Below are positions 59,095 to 62,885 of a stretch of 62,885 nt of DNA, piece after piece (the first letter of the stretch is position 1; each line of letters starts with the position of its first letter). The stretch spans positions 1 through 62,885 of the forward strand of contig CADCOC010000011.1 of assembly GCA_902802945.1 (NCBI GenBank), written 5' to 3'. Below the pieces are notes generated by a model. It was not told the DNA's origin and did not search any database. It saw only the letters and a list, made by a program, of their open reading frames with translations. Source of the stretch: an uncultured bacterium (lineage in GTDB: Bacteria; Verrucomicrobiota; Kiritimatiellia; RFP12; UBA1067). A program made the translations under genes and the position numbers.

Positions 59095-62003
59095 GGCGCA
59101 ACCTCCTTTCCGGCTTCTCCGCCGCAGACGACCGGGCGTATCTTTTCAATCGTGATGGGCTTTAACATGATGCTCGTGAAGCCGACCTCCTCGTGCCGCT
59201 TGACCAGCTCAACGTCGGCCGTCACTACGTGGACGGGCAGCGGCTTGAGCTTCGTGCTGGCGCGTATCGCCTTCACGAGGCCCGCACCGTCAAGCTCAGG
59301 CATCCACATGTCGGTTAGCACCATGTCGAACGGCTGCGCGTCCGGCGCCTCGAGCGTGGCGAGCGCCTGTTTCCCGTCGGCGGCCATCACGACGTCGAAG
59401 TCGCCGAGTTTCTTGAGCATTGCCTTGAGGACTACCAGGTTCATCTTCTGGTCGTCGACGATGAGGATGCGGCGACGGGCGGCGGATTCCGGTTTTCCCG
59501 GATTTTCCGGATTTTCCGGGATCTCCGGAATTTCCGGCTTTTCCGGAACTTCCGGATTTTCCGGCTTCTCCGCTGCCTTCACCCCCGGCAGCGTGATGGT
59601 GAACGTGGAGCCCTTGCCGAGCGCCGAGGTGACGGTGATGTCGCCGCCCATCGCATTCGCGAGCTGGCGGCAGAAGGCGAGACCGAGCCCCGTGCCGCCG
59701 TGGCGCGCCTCTTTGGCGTTCAACTGTTCGTAGGGCGACATGATGCGTTTCTGATCCTCTTCGCCAATGCCGCATCCTGAATCCTCCACCTCGATGCGAA
59801 GCGTGCCGGAAAATTCTCCGTCGGTCGCGACGGGGCGCGACCCTCCCGGTGTGAACGTCGCGCGGACTTCGATGAATCCGTTCGTTGTGAACTTGACGGC
59901 GTTGCTGACGAGGTCGAACAGCATCTGACCGATGCGCTGCGGGTCGACCATGAGCGCGGGAAGGGCGCCAACCTTGCACCGAAGCTCGATTTTCTTCGAC
60001 GTGCGGAACGCCCCCACGACGTCGCTGATCAGCTTCGAGACCTCTGTCTGCGTCGGCACGATCTCCATGTTGCCGGACTCAAGTTTCGAGAAGTCGAGAA
60101 CGTGGTCCACGAGCCGCAGGAGCGACTTCCCGCTGACGAGAATCGAATCGACGGCCTGCTCGCGTTCCGCGTCGGACCTGAAGCCCATCTTCATCATTTC
60201 GGAGAAGCCGATGATGGCGTTGAGCGGCGTTCGGATATCGTGGCTTACGGTCGAGAAGAAGTAGCTCCGGGACTTGCCGGCGCTCTCCTCCGCCTCGATC
60301 TTCTGCTGGAGAAGCCGCTTCTCGCGTCTGCTGAGGACATAGAAGAGGTTGAGGATGATGGCAAGCGACGCGAAGAAGAGCATGAGCTCGACGACCATCT
60401 TCAGGAGCATGTCGTCGCCTACGTGCTCCATGATGCGCTCGACCATGCCGGCGTCGACCGTCTTGCCGACGAGTGCGCCGAACGCGGTCTCCGACGCATC
60501 GCATATCGCGAGGCGTATCCACATGAGCGACGAAAAGAAGATCATGGCGAGGACGCCGATCCAGACCACGATGGTGCGTCCGAAGCAGGAGAGCCGGTCG
60601 ACGAGGAACACGTGCCGGTACTGGAGGAATCCGCAGAGGCACCAGATGGCCAGCACGAGGTACGACTCGGCTGCAAGGGATTCGCCCGAGATGTAGTTCG
60701 GCACGAGCATGAGGAGGCAGAAGCCGATCGCCATCACGATGCCGGCGATTCCGGTGATCCGTTCCGTGAGCGCGAAGCGTCCGGAGTCGTTCTTCGCGAT
60801 GGAGAACACGGCCGCGGACGTGTATCCGTAGGCGATTGCCGCGCCGAGGTTCGAGACGTCCACCGGCCATCCTGTCACGGTGCGCCCGAAGAACGGAATC
60901 GCGAACGACGCGCACATCACGAAGATGATTGCGTTGGCAGGCGTGCCGTCGCGGTTGAGCCGCCCGAAACACGTTGGAATCATCCCGCCCTCCGACATCG
61001 CGTACATGAGGCGGCTCGAGGCGATCAGCGTGCCGAATATGCCCGTCAGCTGAGCGGCGAGCATCGCGCTGCCGATTATGGCGACGCCCACCGTGCCGAG
61101 TGCCTTCTTCGTGGCGGCGAAGACCGGCACGGCGTCGATTCCCTTGAGTTTCGGAAGTGCGTTGATGTAGTCGCTCCACGTCGCGTAGCCGTCCGGCAGC
61201 GAAACGACGGGCAGAAGGGCGAGCAGCAGATAGATCGCCGAGGAAACCGCAATCGCCGCGACGAGGAGCCCGAACATGCGGCGGACCGGGAAGCGGAACT
61301 CGTCGGAAGAATGGACCACGGCCTCGAAGCCGACGAACGCCCATGGAATCATGGCGAGGATGGTGACGACCTGCTTGAAGCATCCGCCCTTGGGCGCAAA
61401 AGCAGGCCCCATCGCCGCGAAGCCCCCGTCGTGCCGCAAGAACGCCGCTGCGAACACGGTGACCACGCCCGCGACGAACACGCCGGCGAGGATCGTGTGA
61501 AGCCCGATTGCGAACCGCTTGCGGAAAAGGCACACCGCGCCGCAGAAGGCGATTGCGAGAATGCAGAGCACGACTTCCCCGAAATACACGTCGAACCCGG
61601 CCAGCGTGTAGTGGAAGCCGAACTGGAGCGCGTCGCCGAAGAGATACCGCACGAGGAGCACGAGCGCGGTGGCGTTGGCCCAAAGGATCGCGACGTACGT
61701 GAGCCACAGGAACCACGCGAGCAGGAATCCGTGGTCCGCGCCGAAAGCCTTTATGGTGAACGCGACCGCACCGCCCGGCCCCTGGACGCGCTGGAGCATC
61801 CGGTGGTAGTTGAAGGCGAATACGGCAATCGCCGCCGCGCCGAGGAGAATCCCGATGACGGTCCCCGCAGGGCCTGCGCCTGGCAGGAAAACAGTGCCTG
61901 GCATGACAAACGAACCCCACCCCACGGCATAGCCGAAGGAAAGCGCGACAACCGCCAACGGCGTCAGGTAGGCGCCGAATCTAGCAGAATGAGTTGTTTT
62001 CAT
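59091..62003 (-). CDS. APC-type permease fused to hybrid histidine kinase (first of tandem pair)
   Basis: 970 residues, same architecture as its downstream paralogue: APC permease (about 1-480; GWGSFVMPG in helix 1), two extra helices, kinase with H box STVSHDIRTPLNAIIGF (His about 587), N box (LVSNAVKFTTNG), DSGCGI, GGTGLGLAFCR, and receiver with LIVDDQKMN and LTDMWMP (Asp about 897). A Pro-Glu-x repeat links HATPase and receiver. The HATPase contains a small extra segment (GGSRPVATDGEFSG) encoded by a REP-like palindrome. The gene is predicted leaderless. Such fusions resemble transporter-coupled sensors in concept (for example SSS-kinase CbrA), but with an APC module. Confidence 0.88.
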   Translation of the reverse strand: MKTTHSARFGAYLTPLAVVALSFGYAVGWGSFVMPGTVFLPGAGPAGTVIGILLGAAAIAVFAFNYHRMLQRVQGPGGAVAFTIKAFGADHGFLLAWFLWLTYVAILWANATALVLLVRYLFGDALQFGFHYTLAGFDVYFGEVVLCILAIAFCGAVCLFRKRFAIGLHTILAGVFVAGVVTVFAAAFLRHDGGFAAMGPAFAPKGGCFKQVVTILAMIPWAFVGFEAVVHSSDEFRFPVRRMFGLLVAAIAVSSAIYLLLALLPVVSLPDGYATWSDYINALPKLKGIDAVPVFAATKKALGTVGVAIIGSAMLAAQLTGIFGTLIASSRLMYAMSEGGMIPTCFGRLNRDGTPANAIIFVMCASFAIPFFGRTVTGWPVDVSNLGAAIAYGYTSAAVFSIAKNDSGRFALTERITGIAGIVMAIGFCLLMLVPNYISGESLAAESYLVLAIWCLCGFLQYRHVFLVDRLSCFGRTIVVWIGVLAMIFFSSLMWIRLAICDASETAFGALVGKTVDAGMVERIMEHVGDDMLLKMVVELMLFFASLAIILNLFYVLSRREKRLLQQKIEAEESAGKSRSYFFSTVSHDIRTPLNAIIGFSEMMKMGFRSDAEREQAVDSILVSGKSLLRLVDHVLDFSKLESGNMEIVPTQTEVSKLISDVVGAFRTSKKIELRCKVGALPALMVDPQRIGQMLFDLVSNAVKFTTNGFIEVRATFTPGGSRPVATDGEFSGTLRIEVEDSGCGIGEEDQKRIMSPYEQLNAKEARHGGTGLGLAFCRQLANAMGGDITVTSALGKGSTFTITLPGVKAAEKPENPEVPEKPEIPEIPENPENPGKPESAARRRILIVDDQKMNLVVLKAMLKKLGDFDVVMAADGKQALATLEAPDAQPFDMVLTDMWMPELDGAGLVKAIRASTKLKPLPVHVVTADVELVKRHEEVGFTSIMLKPITIEKIRPVVCGGEAGKEVAP
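59487..59567 (-). repeat. 9-nt-period TTCCGG tract encoding the kinase-receiver linker
   Basis: Nine plus-strand 9-mers: TTCCGGTTT, TCCCGGATT, TTCCGGATT, TTCCGGGAT, CTCCGGAAT, TTCCGGCTT, TTCCGGAAC, TTCCGGATT, TTCCGGCTT. They encode a Pro-Glu-x linker at the same domain border as the 56569 tract. Confidence 0.93.
59823..59849. repeat. REP-like palindrome inside the kinase HATPase region
   Basis: GGTCGCG and CGCGACC flank CGGGG-type spacer sequence, followed by CTCCCGG as in the last unit of the 52366 array. It corresponds to extra residues absent from the paralogue. Confidence 0.75.
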
Positions 62004-62010
62004 GTTGCGT

Positions 62011-62040
62011 AGTTTACCACTTTAGACCGCTTGATGTCAA
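62011..62040 (-). promoter_or_regulatory. Promoter of the permease-kinase pair (leaderless)
   Basis: Minus strand TTGACA (62040-62035), 18 nt, TAAACT (62016-62011) with TG upstream (TGGTAAACT). Seven nt separate it from the ATG at 62003. Confidence 0.8.
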
Positions 62041-62098
62041 TGCCCACGGCCTACGACACGTAATCTAGTCTCTAAACCTAAAATCCTCGGTTGAAAGT

Positions 62099-62232
62099 CT
62101 CACGCAGAGGCGCAGAGAGGCGGAGAGCGCAGAGAAAGTTCAGAAATCCGACGGAAAAGAAAAACATGACAATACATGCTCAAGCAATGGGATAACCTCT
62201 GCGAACTCTGCCTCTCCGCGCCTCTGCGTGAG
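62099..62232. repeat. Long inverted repeat of 8-nt words
   Basis: 36-nt arms (62099-62134 and 62197-62232) complementary at 32 of 36 positions, separated by 62 nt. Words such as CGCAGAGG, CGCAGAGA, GGCGGAGA, GCGCAGAG give an 8-nt period. This and the boxes below are all I see in the spacer 62041-62431. Confidence 0.9.
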
Positions 62233-62284
62233 ATATAGCATGGAGTGGTAAATCGAAATGAGGAATTTAGGCTAAAGGGATCGC

Positions 62285-62374
62285 GTGCACCTATTTGGCA
62301 AAAGTTCAATTAGGTGCACGTGTTTCATGGCCGTCCTGTGTGCACCTATTTGACGAAAGTTCAATTAGGTGCAC
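62285..62374. repeat. Twin 35-bp palindromic boxes
   Basis: Two near-identical elements at 62285-62319 and 62340-62374. Each begins GTGCACCTATTTG, ends TTCAATTAGGTGCAC, and has terminal inverted arms GTGCACCTA/TAGGTGCAC. They differ at two positions and lie just upstream of the next promoter. Confidence 0.9.
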
Positions 62375-62387
62375 ATTACCATTGCGT

Positions 62388-62410
62388 AACACAAACGTTT
62401 GTGTTATAAT
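62388..62410 (+). promoter_or_regulatory. Operator-like palindrome overlapping an extended -10
   Basis: The perfect 18-bp palindrome AACACAAACGTTTGTGTT (62388-62405) overlaps TGTTATAAT (62402-62410). A bound protein would cover the promoter of the ATPase remnant at 62432. Confidence 0.7.
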
Positions 62411-62431
62411 AGCGGCCAAAAGGACAATTTT

Positions 62432-62600
62432 ATGAAATTCTTTGGTCGAGATCAGGAATTGGCAGAACTTGCTTCTCTTTGGGGGAAGCGGACAGGCTCG
62501 CTTGTGACTTGCCGTGTACGACGGCCATCTCGCACCAATCATTGAGACGGAAGGGTTCTTTGACGCCCTGATATCGTTTAGGTCGCTACTCGGCATTTGA
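62432..62600 (+). pseudogene. Internally deleted P-loop ATPase gene
   Basis: Starts with an intact promoter and AAAGGACA ribosome site and encodes MKFFGRDQELAELASLWGK then RTGSLVTCR, the standard N-terminus of DUF234-like AAA ATPases just before the P-loop. At about 62513 it passes directly into VYDGHLAPIIETEGFFDALI and SFRSLLGI (stop 62598-62600), the standard C-terminus of the same family, but one base out of frame. The ATPase core and nuclease-like domain are lost. The remaining 285 nt to the window end show no gene I can support. Confidence 0.75.
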
Positions 62601-62885
62601 GTGGTTGGTGGCTCGTGCGACCGCTGCGGCAGGGGCGCAGACTGCGGCGTGCGGTGGATTTTACGTCCCTCGTACATGTTCGCTTTGTCGGAACCTTTCG
62701 CCACTCTCGTTATCATGCCCATGGGATAACCACATAACCGATGGCAAAGCAACTAGAAATGAGTAAATATGCCCCCAGATTTTGCGGGTCGCCAGACAGA
62801 GTAAATGCAACTAGGGGCAGGTTAAATGCTCCGTAGTCCAGTGAAGGTGCATTCAGTCTGCCGAGATTGCATTTAACTGCTGATC

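Noticed and set aside
62306..62752. Minus-strand frame across the deleted ATPase gene
   Set aside because: Covers the palindromic boxes, promoter and remnant; product has no protein-like pattern.

Overview
The window is a GC-rich bacterial chromosome segment with one tRNA gene and about 43 intact or nearly intact protein genes. Gene content points to a Gram-negative, saccharolytic, hydrogen-metabolising anaerobe: an LpxL-type acyltransferase, a type IV pilus/type II-like machine, Tat-exported enzymes, an [FeFe] hydrogenase, GH78 and DUF4091 glycan-active proteins, and a ribosomal protein S2 with a long charged tail. I infer the PVC superphylum, most likely Kiritimatiellota (gut or rumen type). 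This is a gestalt judgement from protein content; a 16S or marker-gene placement would settle it.

Layout. 0-12.9 kb is housekeeping: metallo-beta-lactamase-fold hydrolase, lipid A-type acyltransferase, nagA, tRNA-Ser(UGA), an unknown gene plus orphan parA, a DtxR-type regulator, two sugar/solute transporters, then rpsB-tsf-proB and a phosphoesterase fused to a membrane anchor and ectodomain. 13-17.4 kb is pilB-pilT-pilB2. 17.4-18.5 kb is a secreted unknown. 18.6-23.2 kb is a four-gene Hnd-type NAD(P)-linked [FeFe] hydrogenase operon. 23.3-27.2 kb holds two secreted unknown proteins and a Tat-exported phosphoesterase. 27.5-31.8 kb is a second, paralogous flavin/Fe-S operon in which the hydrogenase subunit is replaced by a GltD/NfnB-like oxidoreductase, i.e. 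an Stn-type electron-bifurcating transhydrogenase. 31.9-40.3 kb carries tatA, uvrC, an AAA ATPase/nuclease-fold protein, a GH78 rhamnosidase, dtd and rpoN. 40.3-45.5 kb is an accessory patch: an orphan antitoxin with an internally deleted toxin, a DUF4143 ATPase, two fragments of that ATPase family, and a DUF4091 protein. 45.5-52.2 kb is a divergent pseudopilus cluster. 52.2-62.0 kb is a signalling island with a hybrid histidine kinase, a Tat-exported PHP-like protein, and a tandem overlapping pair of APC-permease/histidine-kinase/receiver fusions. The last 0.9 kb holds palindromic boxes in front of an internally deleted ATPase gene.

How parts work together. The hydrogenase and the Stn-type complex would connect the ferredoxin, NADH, NADPH and H2 pools of a fermenter fed by sugars released by the glycan enzymes and imported by the two transporters. 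The three hybrid kinases carry receiver domains but no output domain or partner regulator is encoded nearby.

Three sequence-level patterns run through the window. (1) Promoters share an extended -10 (TGnTATAAT-like), often 17-18 bp from a TTGnnn -35, and six genes start 6-8 nt after the -10, so they should be leaderless. (2) Degenerate tandem tracts with strict 7-, 8- or 9-nt periods lie in intercistronic spacers just before ribosome binding sites, in large inverted repeats, and (9-nt only) in frame as interdomain linkers. (3) REP-like palindromes built on GGTCGCG/CGCGACC occur between genes and inside reading frames.
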